From the NCBI RefSeq assembly GCF_008831285.2, contig NW_022205171.1:1-18771 (forward strand): a stretch of DNA of 18,771 nucleotides. Direction: 5' to 3'. The notes below the pieces were generated by a model. The model saw only the letters and a program-made list of their open reading frames with translations, had not been told where the DNA came from and made no database searches. The translations under genes were made by a program, and so were the position numbers. The stretch is from Nymphaea colorata (Eukaryota; Streptophyta; Magnoliopsida; Nymphaeales; Nymphaeaceae). Positions 7,600 to 18,771 of this stretch are shown in pieces (positions within the stretch are counted from its first letter, which is position 1; each line of letters begins with the position of its first letter).

Positions 7600-10281
7600 A
7601 AGCACATTCAATTAAATTACAAGTGAAACACATTAGGTTAACTATATGACACCAAATGAATCACTTGTTAAGGACATCCGTATTAAGAATCATTATAAAT
7701 GTAACAACTAGTGAAACACATTAGTAAACCATAAGACACCAAATGAATCACTCGAATCTCATTCATTTTCATACAACTTGTGATTTCGATCTACTAAATC
7801 ATTTAATATAGATGTAACAACAAGTTAAACACATTCAATTAAGCATGCATGATCATATGAATCATTTAAATCTCACTTGTATTGGTATGAATGCGTGATT
7901 TCATCCTTTAGATCGTTCACTATAGATGTAACAACAAATTCAACTCATCGGACTAATTACACGCATTCAAAGTAATGCATAGATCCATTTGTATCCATAT
8001 GAACTTGCGATTTCAATCATTTAAATCATTCATATAGATGTAATAACAAGTGAAATACACTAGATTAACTGTAAGGACAAACTTAATGACATGACTTCAT
8101 TCATTTCCAAACGAACTTCTTATTTCAAGCCACTAATCATTCTATACGTATGTAACAAATGGCTACGCACACTCAATTAAATATATTATACAAATGAATG
8201 AGATGTAACAACTGTTCAACTTATTGAACAAACTACAAGGATCAAACTAAACTAATCCATAGGTCTCCTTTACATCCATATAAACTTGTGAGTTTTTATC
8301 GTTTAAATCGTTGATCATAGATGTCATAACGAGTGAAACACATTAGGTTAATTATAAGACACCAAATGAATCACTCAAATCTCATTTATTTTCACACAAA
8401 CTTGTGATTTGAATTCACTTAATCTAGCAATATGGATGTAACAACAAGTTAACACATTCAATTAAGTATGTGTGATCATTTGAATCACTTAAATCGCACT
8501 TGTATTGATACGAACTTGTGATTTCAATCATTTAGATCGTGCACTATAGTTGTAACAATAAATTCAACTCATCGGACTAACTACACGCATTTGTATCCAC
8601 ATGAACATGTGATTTCAATCATTTAAATCATTCATTATATATGTATTCCAAACGAACTTCTGGTATCAAAGCCACTAGGTCATTCTATACGTAAGTAAGA
8701 AATGGTCACGCACATTCAATTAAATACAAGTGATCAATTATATGTAATAACAAGTGAAAATGAATCACTTAATCTCTCAATTAAATATAAGTGATCAAAT
8801 ATATGTAATAACAAGTGAAACACATTAGGTTACTTACAAGACACCAAATGAATCACTCCAATATCATTCATTTTCATACAAACCTATGATTTTAATCTAC
8901 TAAATCATTTAATATAGACGTAACAACAAGTTAAGCACATTCAATTACGTATGTGTGATAAAATGAATCACTTAAATCCCACTCGTATTGATACGAACTT
9001 GTGATTTCAATTCCTTACATCGATCACCATAGATGTAAGAACTAGTTCAACTTATTGAACTAACTACAAGGGATCAAACTAATGCATAGGTCTCCTTTAT
9101 ATCCATACAAACTTGTAAGTTTTAATCATTTAAATCATTGATCAAAGATGTAATAACAAGTGAAACACAATAGGTTAACTACAAGACACCAAATGAATCA
9201 CTCGAATCTCATTCATTTTCGCACAAACTTGTGATTTCAATCTACTAAATCATTTATTATAGACGTAACAACAAGTTAAACACATTCAATTAAGTATGCA
9301 TGATTATATGAATCACTTAAATCTCACTTGTATTCGTACGAACATGTGATTTCAATCCTTTAGAACGTTCCCTATAGATGTAACAACAAATTCAACTCAT
9401 CGGACTAACTACACGTGTACAAATATAGTGACTTCAACCATTTGTATCCATATAAACTTGTGATTTCAACCATTTAAATCATTCATTATAGATGTAATAA
9501 CAAGTGAAATACATTAGATTAACTATAAGGGACCAATATAGTGACTTGACTCTCATTCATTTCCAAACGGACTTCTTTTTTCAAGCCACTAAGTCATTCT
9601 ATACGTATGTAACAAATGGTTACGCACATTCAATTAAATATAAGTTATCAAATGTATGTAAGAACAAGTAAAAATGAATCACATAATCTCTCGATTAAAC
9701 ATAAGTGATCAAATGTATGTAATAACAAGTGAAACACATTAAGTTACCTGTAAGACACCAAATGAATCACTCGAATCCCATTCATTTTCATATAAACCTA
9801 TGATTTGAATTTACTAAATCATTTAATATAAACGTAACAACAAGTTAAGTACATTCAATTAAATATGCGTGATCAATTGAATCACTTAAATCCCACTCGT
9901 ATTGATGTGAACTTGTGCATCGATCACTATAGATGTAACAACATGTTCAACTTATCGTACAAACTAGAAAGGATCAAACTAATGCATAGGTCTCCTTTAT
10001 ATCCATATAAACTTGTGAGTTTTAATTATTTAAATCATTGATCATGGATGTAATAACATGTGAAACACGTTAGGTTAACTATAAGACACCAAATGAATCA
10101 CTCGAATCACATTCATTTTCATACAAACTTGTGATTTCAGTTCACTTAATCAAGCAACATGGATGTAACAATAAGTTAAGCACATTCAATTAAGTATGTG
10201 TGATCATTTGAATCACTTAAATCGCACTTGTATTGATACGAACTTGTAATTTCAATCCTTTAGATCGTGCACTATAGTCGT
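7422..10281 (+). repeat. Higher-order unit 4, shortened (about 2860 bp)
   Basis: The order is inverted segment (to about 7599), chimeric stretch, N1 (7696-8317), N2 (8318-9144), N3 (9145-10044) and terminal a-b pair (10045-10277). N1 has a deletion of about 277 bp with its junction near 8187-8190, in the same place as one of the deletions in unit 1. From about 7370 to 8460 it has many isolated one-base losses, for example 'gtaaggac' for 'gtaagggac' and 'cactaatcatt' for 'cactaagtcatt'. From about 8460 on it is nearly identical to the other units. Confidence 0.87.
8187..8190. other. Junction of a deletion of about 277 bp (unit 4)
   Basis: The sequence passes from 'caattaaatatatta' to 'tacaaatgaatgagatg'. 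It is the same deletion as in unit 1 to within two or three bases. The ends share only 'ta'/'at' microhomology and fall at different monomer phases. Confidence 0.8.
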
Positions 10282-10459
10282 ACCAATACGAGTCAGATTT
10301 AAGTGATTCATATGATCACGCATACTTTATTGAATGTACTTGACTTATTGTTATATCCATGTTAAATGATTTAGTAGATTGAAATCACAGGCTTGCATGA
10401 AAATGAATGAGATTTGAGTGATTCATTTGGTGCCCTATTGTTAACCTAATTCACTTGTT
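10055..10459. repeat. Foldback inverted repeat at the unit-5 boundary
   Basis: The left arm is about 10055-10241, the spacer 10242-10277 and the right arm 10278-10459. It is nearly identical to the unit-2 foldback. Confidence 0.85.
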
Positions 10460-13431
10460 AAGCACATTCAATTAAATTACAAGTGAAACACATTAGGTTA
10501 ACTATATGACACCAAATGAATCACTTGTTAAGGACATCCGTATTAAGAATCATTATAAATGTAACAACTAGTGAAACACATTAGGTAAACCATAAGACAC
10601 CAAATGAATCACTCGAATCTCATTCATTTTCATACAAACTTGTGATTTCGATCTACTAAATCATTTAATATAGATGTAACAACAAGTTAAACACATTCAA
10701 TTAAGCATGCATGATCATATGAATCATTTAAATCTCACTTGTATTGGTACGAACGCGTGATTTCAATCCTTTAGATCGTTCACTATAGATGTAACAACAA
10801 ATTCAACTCATCGGACTAATTACACGCATTCAAAGTAATGCATAGATCCCATTTGTATCCATATGAACTTGCGATTTCAATCATTTAAATCATTCATTAT
10901 AGATGTAATAACAAGTGAAATACACTAGATTAACTGTAAGGGACCAACTTAATGACCTGACTCTCATTCATTTCCAAACGAACTTCTTATTTCAAGCCAC
11001 TAAGTCATTCTATACGTATGTAACAAATGGCTACGCACACTCAATTAAATATATTGATCAAATATATGTAATAACAAGTGAAAATGAATCATTTAATCTC
11101 TCAATTAAATATATGTGATCAAATATATGTAATAACAAGTGAAACATATTAGGTTACCTACAAGACACCAAATGAATCACTCAAATCTCATTCATTTCCA
11201 TACAAACCTATGATTTCAATATACTAAATCATTTAATATAGACGTAACAACAAGTTAAGCACATTCAATTAAGTATGCGTGATCAAATGAATCACTTAAA
11301 TCTCACTCGTATTGAGACGAGTGATTTAGTGTGCGTATGGATACAAATGAATGAGATGTAACAACATGTTCAACTTATTGAACAAACTACAAGGGATCAA
11401 ACTAAACTAATCCATAGGTCTCCTTTACATCCATATAAACTTGTGAGTTTTTATCGTTTAAATCGTTGATCATAGATGTCATAACGAGTGAAACACATTA
11501 GGTTAATTATAAGACACCAAATGAATCACTCAAATCTCATTTATTTTCACACAAACTTGTGATTTGAATTCACTTAATCTAGCAATATGGATGTAACAAC
11601 AAGTTAAGCACATTCAATTAAGTATGTGTGATCATTTGAATCACTTAAATCGCACTTGTATTGATACGAACTTGTGATTTCAATCATTTAGATCGTGCAC
11701 TATAGTTGTAACAATAAATTCAACTCATCGGACTAACTACACGCGTTTGTATCCACATGAACATGTGATTTCAATCATTTAAATCATTCATTATATATGT
11801 ATTCCAAACGAACTTCTGGTATCAAAGCCACTAGGTCATTCTATACGTAAGTAAGAAATGGTCACGCACATTCAATTAAATACAAGTGATCAATTATATG
11901 TAATAACAAGTGAAAATGAATCACTTAATCTCTCAATTAAATATAAGTGATCAAATATATGTAATAACAAGTGAAACACATTAGGTTACTTACAAGACAC
12001 CAAATGAATCACTCCAATATCATTCATTTCATACAAACCTATGATTTTAATCTACTAAATCATTTAATATAGACGTAACAACAAGTTAAGCACATTCAAT
12101 TACGTATGTGTGATAAAATGAATCACTTAAATCCCACTCGTATTGATACGAACTTGTGATTTCAATTCCTTACATCGATCACCATAGATGTAAGAACTAG
12201 TTCAACTTATTGAACTAACTACAAGGGATCAAACTAATGCATAGGTCTCCTTTATATCCATACAAACTTGTAAGTTTTAATCATTTAAATCATTGATCAA
12301 AGATGTAATAACAAGTGAAACACAATAGGTTAACTACAAGACACCAAATGAATCACTCGAATCTCATTCATTTTCGCACAAACTTGTGATTTCAATCTAC
12401 TAAATCATTTATTATAGACGTAACAACAAGTTAAACACATTCAATTAAGTATGCATGATTATATGAATCACTTAAATCTCACTTGTATTCGTACGAACAT
12501 GTGATTTCAATCCTTTAGAACGTTCCCTATAGATGTAACAACAAATTCAACTCATCGGACTAACTACACGTGTACAAATATAGTGACTTCAACCATTTGT
12601 ATCCATATAAACTTGTGATTTCAACCATTTAAATCATTCATTATAGATGTAATAACAAGTGAAATACATTAGATTAACTATAAGGGACCAATATAGTGAC
12701 TTGACTCTCATTCATTTCCAAACGGACTTCTTTTTTCAAGCCACTAAGTCATTCTATACGTATGTAACAAATGGTTACGCACATTCAATTAAATATAAGT
12801 TATCAAATGTATGTAAGAACAAGTAAAAATGAATCACATAATCTCTCGATTAAACATAAGTGATCAAATGTATGTAATAACAAGTGAAACACATTAAGTT
12901 ACCTGTAAGACACCAAATGAATCACTCGAATCCATTCATTTTCATATAAACCTATGATTTGAATTTACTAAATCATTTAATATAAACGTAACAACAAGTT
13001 AAGTACATTCAATTAAATATGCGTGATCAATTGAATCACTTAAATCCACTCGTATTGATGTGAACTTGTGCATCGATCACTATAGATGTAACAACATGTT
13101 CAACTTATCGTACAAACTAGAAAGGATCAAACTAATGCATAGGTCTCCTTTATATCCATATAAACTTGTGAGTTTTAATTATTTAAATCATTGATCATGG
13201 ATGTAATAACATGTGAAACACGTTAGGTTAACTATAAGACACCAAATGAATCACTCGAATCACATTCATTTTCATACAAACTTGTGATTTCAGTTCACTT
13301 AATCAAGCAACATGGATGTAACAATAAGTTAAGCACATTCAATTATATGTGTGATCATTTGAATCACTTAAATCGCACTTGTATTGATACGAACTTGTAA
13401 TTTCAATCCTTTAGATCTGCACTATAGTCGT
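10282..13431 (+). repeat. Higher-order unit 5, full length (about 3150 bp)
   Basis: The order is inverted segment (to about 10459), chimeric stretch, N1 (10556-11472), N2 (11473-12299), N3 (12300-13197) and terminal a-b pair (13198-13427). It follows unit 2 monomer for monomer. The 13-bp difference in length is mostly the extra 14 bp in f of N1, plus small indels. Apart from isolated one-base losses near 12030, 12930, 13045 and 13345-13435, it is nearly identical to units 2 and 7. Confidence 0.9.
11303..11324. repeat. Small hairpin in the second b of N1 (unit 5)
   Basis: The 8-base arms match those at 3867-3888. The loop reads 'attgag', one base different from units 2 and 3 and shared with unit 7. 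Confidence 0.7.
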
Positions 13432-13580
13432 ACAATACGAGTCAGATTTAAGTGATTCATATGATCACGCATACTTATTGAATGTACTTGATTATTGTTA
13501 TATCCATGTTAAATGATTTAGTAGATTGAAATCACAGGCTTGCATGAAATGAATTGAGTATTCAATTTAACCAATACTGT
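13208..13580. repeat. Foldback inverted repeat at the unit-6 boundary, eroded right arm
   Basis: The left arm is about 13208-13392. The right arm starts at 13428, is clear to about 13553, and then loses many bases; its end near 13580 is approximate. The motif order of the reversed a monomer is still traceable. Confidence 0.65.
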
Positions 13581-15471
13581 ACAATTCAATAAATTACAAT
13601 GCACATAGTTATATACACCAAATGATCACTTGTTAAGACACGTATTAAATATAAATTAACAACAGTGAAACACATTAGTAAACATAAGACACCAAATAAA
13701 CTCGAACATTATTAAAAACTTGATTATCAAAATCAATATAGATGTAACAACAAGTAAACACATTAATAAAACATGATCACTAACACATTGTATACATAAC
13801 ATGATTCAATCATAAATCATTCATATAATTACCAAACAACTTCTGGTATCAAGCCACTAGTCATTCTATACGTAAGTAAGAAATGGTCACGCACATTCAA
13901 TTAAATACAAGTGATCAATTATATGTAATAACAAGTGAAAATGAATCACTTAATCTCTCAATTAAATATAAGTGATCAAATATATGTAATAACAAGTGAA
14001 ACACATTAGGTTACTTACAAGACACCAAATGAATCACTCCAATATCATTCATTTTCATACAAACCTATGATTTTAATCTACTAAATCATTTAATATAGAC
14101 GTAACAACAAGTTAAGCACATTCAATTACGTATGTGTGATAAAATGAATCACTTAAATCCCACTCGTATTGATACGAACTTGTGATTTCAATTCCTTACA
14201 TCGATCACCATAGATGTAAGAACTAGTTCAACTTATTGAACTAACTACAAGGGATCAAACTAATGCATAGGTCTCCTTTATATCCATACAAACTTGTAAG
14301 TTTAATCATTTAAATCATTGATCAAAGATGTAATAACAAGTGAAACACAATAGGTTAACTACAAGACACCAAATGAATCACTCGAATCTCATTCATTTTC
14401 GCACAAACTTGTGATTTCAATCTACTAAATCATTTATTATAGACGTAACAACAAGTTAAACACATTCAATTAAGTATGCATGATTATATGAATCACTTAA
14501 ATCTCACTTGTATTCGTACGAACATGTGATTTCAATCCTTTAGAACGTTCCCTATAGATGTAACAACAAATTCAACTCATCGGACTAACTACACGTGTAC
14601 AAATATAGTGACTTCAACCATTTGTATCCATATAAACTTGTGATTTCAACCATTTAAATCATTCATTATAGATGTAATAACAAGTGAAATACATTAGATT
14701 AACTATAAGGGACCAATATAGTGACTTGACTCTCATTCATTTCCAAACGGACTTCTTTTTTCAAGCCACTAAGTCATTCTATACGTATGTAACAAATGGT
14801 TACGCACATTCAATTAAATATAAGTTATCAAATGTATGTAAGAACAAGTAAAAATGAATCACATAATCTCTCGATTAAACATAAGTGATCAAATGTATGT
14901 AATAACAAGTGAAACACATTAAGTTACCTGTAAGACACCAAATGAATCACTCGAATCCCATTCATTTTCATATAAACCTATGATTTGAATTTACTAAATC
15001 ATTTAATATAAACGTAACAACAAGTTAAGTACATTCAATTAAATATGCGTGATCAATTGAATCACTTAAATCCCACTCGTATTGATGTGAACTTGTGCAT
15101 CGATCACTATAGATGTAACAACATGTTCAACTTATCGTACAAACTAGAAAGGATCAAACTAATGCATAGGTCTCCTTTATATCCATATAAACTTGTGAGT
15201 TTTAATTATTTAAATCATTGATCATGGATGTAATAACATGTGAAACACGTTAGGTTAACTATAAGACACCAAATGAATCACTCGAATCACATTCATTTTC
15301 ATACAAACTTGTGATTTCAGTTCACTTAATCAAGCAACATGGATGTAACAATAAGTTAAGCACATTCAATTAAGTATGTGTGATCATTTGAATCACTTAA
15401 ATCGCACTTGTATTGATACGAACTTGTAATTTCAATCCTTTAGATCGTGCACTATAGTCGTACCAATACGA
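13432..15471 (+). repeat. Higher-order unit 6, shortened and locally degenerate (about 2040 bp)
   Basis: The first 430 bases or so are a strongly eroded version of the unit start. The order of motifs is kept, but many single and short runs of bases are missing. Near 13780 the sequence jumps from a b monomer of N1 (equivalent to about 3290 in unit 2) to the short c of N2 (equivalent to about 4297), losing about 1.0 kb. From about 13850 the match to other units is again nearly perfect. N3 is 14325-15224 and the terminal a-b pair 15225-15467. Confidence 0.83.
13775..13790. other. Junction of a loss of about 1.0 kb in unit 6
   Basis: 'acatgatcac' matches the first b of N1 (about 3290 in unit 2). 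The following 'taacacattgtatac' matches the short c of N2 (about 4297). The surroundings are eroded, so the exact point is uncertain. Confidence 0.65.
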
Positions 15472-15639
15472 GTCAGATTTAAGTGATTCATATGATCACG
15501 CATACTTTATTGAATGTACTTGACTTATTGTTATATCCATGTTAAATGATTTAGTAGATTGAAATCACAGGCTTGCATGAAAATGAATGAGATTTGAGTG
15601 ATTCATTTGGTGCCCTATTGTTAACCTAATTCACTTGTT
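15235..15639. repeat. Foldback inverted repeat at the unit-7 boundary
   Basis: The left arm is about 15235-15421, the spacer 15422-15467 less a few arm-end bases, and the right arm 15468-15639. It is nearly identical to the unit-2 and unit-5 foldbacks. Confidence 0.85.
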
Positions 15640-18562
15640 AAGCACATTCAATTAAATTACAAGTGAAACACATTAGGTTAACTATATGACACCAAATGAA
15701 TCACTTGTTAAGGACATCCGTATTAAGAATCATTATAAATGTAACAACTAGTGAAACACATTAGGTAAACCATAAGACACCAAATGAATCACTCGAATCT
15801 CATTCATTTTCATACAACTTGTGATTTCGATCTACTAAATCATTTATATAGATGTAACAACAAGTTAAACACATTCAATTAAGCATGCATGATCATATGA
15901 ATCATTTAAATCTCACTTGTATTGGTACGAACGCGTGATTTCAATCCTTTAGATCGTTCACTATAGATGTAACAACAAATTCAACTCATCGGACTAATTA
16001 CACGCATTCAAAGTAATGCATAGATCCCATTTGTATCCATATGAACTTGCGATTTCAATCATTTAAATCATTCATTATAGATGTAATAACAAGTGAAATA
16101 CACTAGATTAACTGTAAGGGACCAACTTAATGACCTGACTCTCATTCATTTCCAAACGAACTTCTTATTTCAAGCCACTAAGTCATTCTATACGTATGTA
16201 ACAAATGGCTACGCACACTCAATTAAATATATTGATCAAATATATGTAATAACAAGTGAAAATGAATCATTTAATCTCTCAATTAAATATATGTGATCAA
16301 ATATATGTAATAACAAGTGAAACATATTAGGTTACCTACAAGACACCAAATGAATCACTCAAATCTCATTCATTTCCATACAAACCTATGATTTCAATAT
16401 ACTAAATCATTTAATATAGACGTAACAACAAGTTAAGCACATTCAATTAAGTATGCGTGATCAAATGAATCACTTAAATCTCACTCGTATTGAGACGAGT
16501 GATTTAGTGTGCGTATGGATACAAATGAATGAGATGTAACAACATGTTCAACTTATTGAACAAACTACAAGGGATCAAACTAAACTAATCCATAGGTCTC
16601 CTTTACATCCATATAAACTTGTGAGTTTTTATCGTTTAAATCGTTGATCATAGATGTCATAACGAGTGAAACACATTAGGTTAATTATAAGACACCAAAT
16701 GAATCACTCAAATCTCATTTATTTTCACACAAACTTGTGATTTGAATTCACTTAATCTAGCAATATGGATGTAACAACAAGTTAAGCACATTCAATTAAG
16801 TATGTGTGATCATTTGAATCACTTAAATCGCACTTGTATTGATACGAACTTGTGATTTCAATCATTTAGATCGTGCACTATAGTTGTAACAATAAATTCA
16901 ACTCATCGGACTAACTACACGCGTTTGTATCCACATGAACATGTGATTTCAATCATTTAAATCATTCATTATATATGTATTCCAAACGAACTTCTGGTAT
17001 CAAAGCCACTAGGTCATTCTATACGTAAGTAAGAAATGGTCACGCACATTCAATTAAATACAAGTGATCAATTATATGTAATAACAAGTGAAAATGAATC
17101 ACTTAATCTCTCAATTAAATATAAGTGATCAAATATATGTAATAACAAGTGAAACACATTAGGTTACTTACAAGACACCAAATGAATCACTCCAATATCA
17201 TTCATTTTCATACAAACCTATGATTTTAATCTACTAAATCATTTAATATAGACGTAACAACAAGTTAAGCACATTCAATTACGTATGTGTGATAAAATGA
17301 ATCACTTAAATCCCACTCGTATTGATACGAACTTGTGATTTCAATTCCTTACATCGATCACCATAGATGTAAGAACTAGTTCAACTTATTGAACTAACTA
17401 CAAGGATCAAACTAATGCATAGGTCTCCTTTATATCCATACAAACTTGTAAGTTTTAATCATTTAAATCATTGATCAAAGATGTAATAACAAGTGAAACA
17501 CAATAGGTTAACTACAAGACACCAAATGAATCACTCGAATCTCATTCATTTTCGCACAAACTTGTGATTTCAATCTACTAAATCATTTATTATAGACGTA
17601 ACAACAAGTTAAACACATTCAATTAAGTATGCATGATTATATGAATCACTTAAATCTCACTTGTATTCGTACGAACATGTGATTTCATCCTTTAGAACGT
17701 TCCCTATAGATGTAACAACAAATTCAACTCATCGGACTAACTACACGTGTACAAATATAGTGACTTCAACCATTTGTATCCATATAAACTTGTGATTTCA
17801 ACCATTTAAATCATTCATTATAGATGTAATAACAAGTGAAATACATTAGATTAACTATAAGGGACCAATATAGTGACTTGACTCTCATTCATTTCCAAAC
17901 GGACTTCTTTTTTCAAGCCACTAAGTCATTCTATACGTATGTAACAAATGGTTACGACATTCAATTAAATATAAGTTATCAAATGTATGTAAGAACAAGT
18001 AAAAATGAATCACATAATCTCTCGATTAACATAAGTGATCAAATGTATGTAATAACAAGTGAAACACATTAAGTTACCTGTAAGACACCAAATGAATCAC
18101 TCGAATCCCATTCATTTTCATATAAACCTATGATTTGAATTTACTAAATCATTTAATATAAACGTAACAACAAGTTAAGTACATTCAATTAAATATGCGT
18201 GATCAATTGAATCACTTAAATCCCACTCGTATTGATGTGAACTTGTGCATCGATCACTATAGATGTAAAACATGTTCAACTTATCGTACAAACTAGAAAG
18301 GATCAAACTAATGCATAGGTCTCCTTTATATCCATATAAACTTGTGAGTTTTAATTATTTAAATCATTGATCATGGATGTAATAACATGTGAAACACGTT
18401 AGGTTAACTATAAGACACCAAATGAATCACTCGAATCACATTCATTTTCATACAAACTTGTGATTTCAGTTCACTTAATCAAGCAACATGTAATCACTTA
18501 AATCGCACTTGTATTGATACGAACTTGTAATTTCAATCCTTTAGATCGTGCACTATAGTCGT
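15472..18562 (+). repeat. Higher-order unit 7, nearly full length (about 3091 bp)
   Basis: The order is inverted segment (to about 15639), chimeric stretch, N1 (15736-16650), N2 (16651-17477), N3 (17478-18373) and terminal a-b pair (18374-18558). It follows units 2 and 5. Most of the length difference is a deletion of about 49 bp in the last b monomer, where 'caacatg' at about 18484-18490 runs straight into 'taatcactta'. From about 17400 several one-base losses appear, for example 'tacgacatt' for 'tacgcacatt'. Confidence 0.9.
16481..16502. repeat. Small hairpin in the second b of N1 (unit 7)
   Basis: The 8-base arms are the same, and the loop 'attgag' is shared with unit 5. Units 1 and 4 lack this hairpin because it lies inside their common 277-bp deletion. 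Unit 6 also lacks it. Confidence 0.7.
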
Positions 18563-18740
18563 ACCAATACGAGTCAGATTTAAGTGATTCATATGATCAC
18601 GCATACTTTATTGAATGTACTTGACTTATTGTTATATCCATGTTAAATGATTTAGTAGATTGAAATCACAGGCTTGCATGAAAATGAATGAGATTTGAGT
18701 GATTCATTTGGTGCCCTATTGTTAACCTAATTCACTTGTT
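18384..18740. repeat. Foldback inverted repeat at the unit-8 boundary, left arm with 49-bp deletion
   Basis: The left arm is about 18384-18522, interrupted by a deletion of about 49 bp at 18490. The right arm is 18559-18740 and intact. Pairing would leave an unpaired bulge in the right arm where the left arm has lost sequence. Confidence 0.8.
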
Positions 18741-18771
18741 AAGCACATTCAATTAAATTACAAGTGAAACA
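18563..18771 (+). repeat. 5' start of higher-order unit 8 (partial)
   Basis: This is the inverted segment (to about 18740) and the first bases of the chimeric stretch, matching 2863-3071 of unit 2. The array continues past the right edge of the window. Confidence 0.88.

Larger units (their letters stand above)
1..18771. repeat. Satellite DNA array with higher-order repeat organisation, filling the window
   Basis: Every part of the window aligns with an A+T-rich monomer of about 115 bp or a truncated form of it. Most monomers start with a variant of 'tagatgtaacaacaag', carry 'aatgaatcactcgaatctc' near the middle and 'acttgtgatttcaatc' near the end. Diverged monomer types follow one another in a fixed order, and that order repeats at about 0.9 kb and again at about 3.1 kb. 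Copies one 3.1-kb unit apart are nearly identical, while neighbouring monomers differ a great deal. This is the hallmark of a higher-order repeat kept uniform by unequal exchange or gene conversion. No gene, RNA gene or autonomous transposon was seen. The layout suggests eukaryotic heterochromatin, probably plant, but the satellite family is not recognised. Confidence 0.97.

Noticed and set aside
13540-13850. A unique, non-satellite island (possible gene or insertion)
   Set aside because: Although it looks different at first, motif order ('gtgaaacacattag', 'gacaccaaat', 'gatgtaacaacaagt') shows it to be eroded satellite with many missing bases, not an insertion.
17836-18072. Open frame of 78 codons in N3 of unit 7
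   Set aside because: It is the N3 paralogue of the same d-e-f frame, again from GTG. It stays open this long only through one-base losses near 17955 and 18027 that are absent from the other units, whose N3 copies close earlier. A reading-frame accident in satellite DNA is the better explanation.
1-18771. CRISPR array
   Set aside because: The repeated elements are themselves about 115 bp, diverged and contiguous. There are no short identical repeats separated by unique spacers, and no cas genes.
1-18771. CENP-B box or telomere repeat
   Set aside because: I saw no match to the CENP-B box core (TTCG followed by CGGG at the right spacing). 'cgg' occurs only in contexts such as 'catcggac' and 'aaacggac'. 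Motifs like 'attaggtt' and 'aacctaatt' are isolated parts of type-a monomers, not tandem telomere repeats.
1-18771. tRNA, rRNA or other structured RNA genes
   Set aside because: No cloverleaf with conserved T-loop 'gttcgaatc'-like sequence in the right frame, and no rRNA-like conserved segments. Sequences such as 'cactcgaatctcatt' belong to type-a monomers and lack matching stems.

Overview
The whole window is one satellite DNA array. I see no gene, RNA gene or transposon in it. The DNA is strongly A+T-rich and built from many diverged copies of one ancestral monomer of about 115 bp. Most copies open with a variant of 'tagatgtaacaacaag' and carry 'aatgaatcactcgaatctc' and 'acttgtgatttcaatc' at fixed spacing. 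This architecture points to heterochromatic (centromeric, pericentromeric or subtelomeric) DNA of a eukaryote. A flowering plant seems most likely, but I do not recognise the satellite family and cannot name a species.

The array has four levels. (1) Monomer types a, b and c (about 115 bp each), d (about 113 bp), and two truncated forms e (about 50 bp) and f (about 47-62 bp). (2) Trimers a-b-c of about 345 bp. (3) A nine-part block a-b-c-d-e-f-a-b-c of about 0.9 kb, called a 'nonamer' here. (4) A higher-order unit of about 3.1 kb made of an inverted segment, a chimeric stretch, three nonamers (N1, N2, N3) and a terminal a-b pair. Unit starts are set at the landmark 'accaatacga', which lies four bases inside the inverted segment. 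They fall at 111, 2863, 6000, 7422, 10282, 13432, 15472 and 18563. Unit lengths are therefore about 2752, 3137, 1422, 2860, 3150, 2040 and 3091 bp, with a partial unit at each edge of the window.

Each higher-order unit begins with about 183 bp of satellite in reverse orientation (a b-a pair). It lies 36 bases after a direct a-b pair, so each unit boundary is an imperfect foldback with arms of about 180 bp. Two smaller reversed pieces also recur inside the unit.

Units 2, 5 and 7 are full length. Units 1, 3, 4 and 6 are shortened. Unit 3 lacks exactly two nonamers, unit 6 lacks about 1.0 kb, units 1 and 4 share a deletion of about 277 bp, and unit 1 also lacks one monomer. Three of the four shortening sites lie in stretches rich in scattered single-base deletions (about 1-790, 7370-8460 and 13330-13870), and unit 3's ends just where the second stretch begins. 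Long segments elsewhere are nearly identical between units. Some of the length variation may therefore be assembly or consensus error rather than biology.

The short open frames in the window recur with the repeat, need a GTG start and are broken by one-base indels in sister copies, so they are not annotated as genes. Coordinates were counted by hand and may be off by a few bases.
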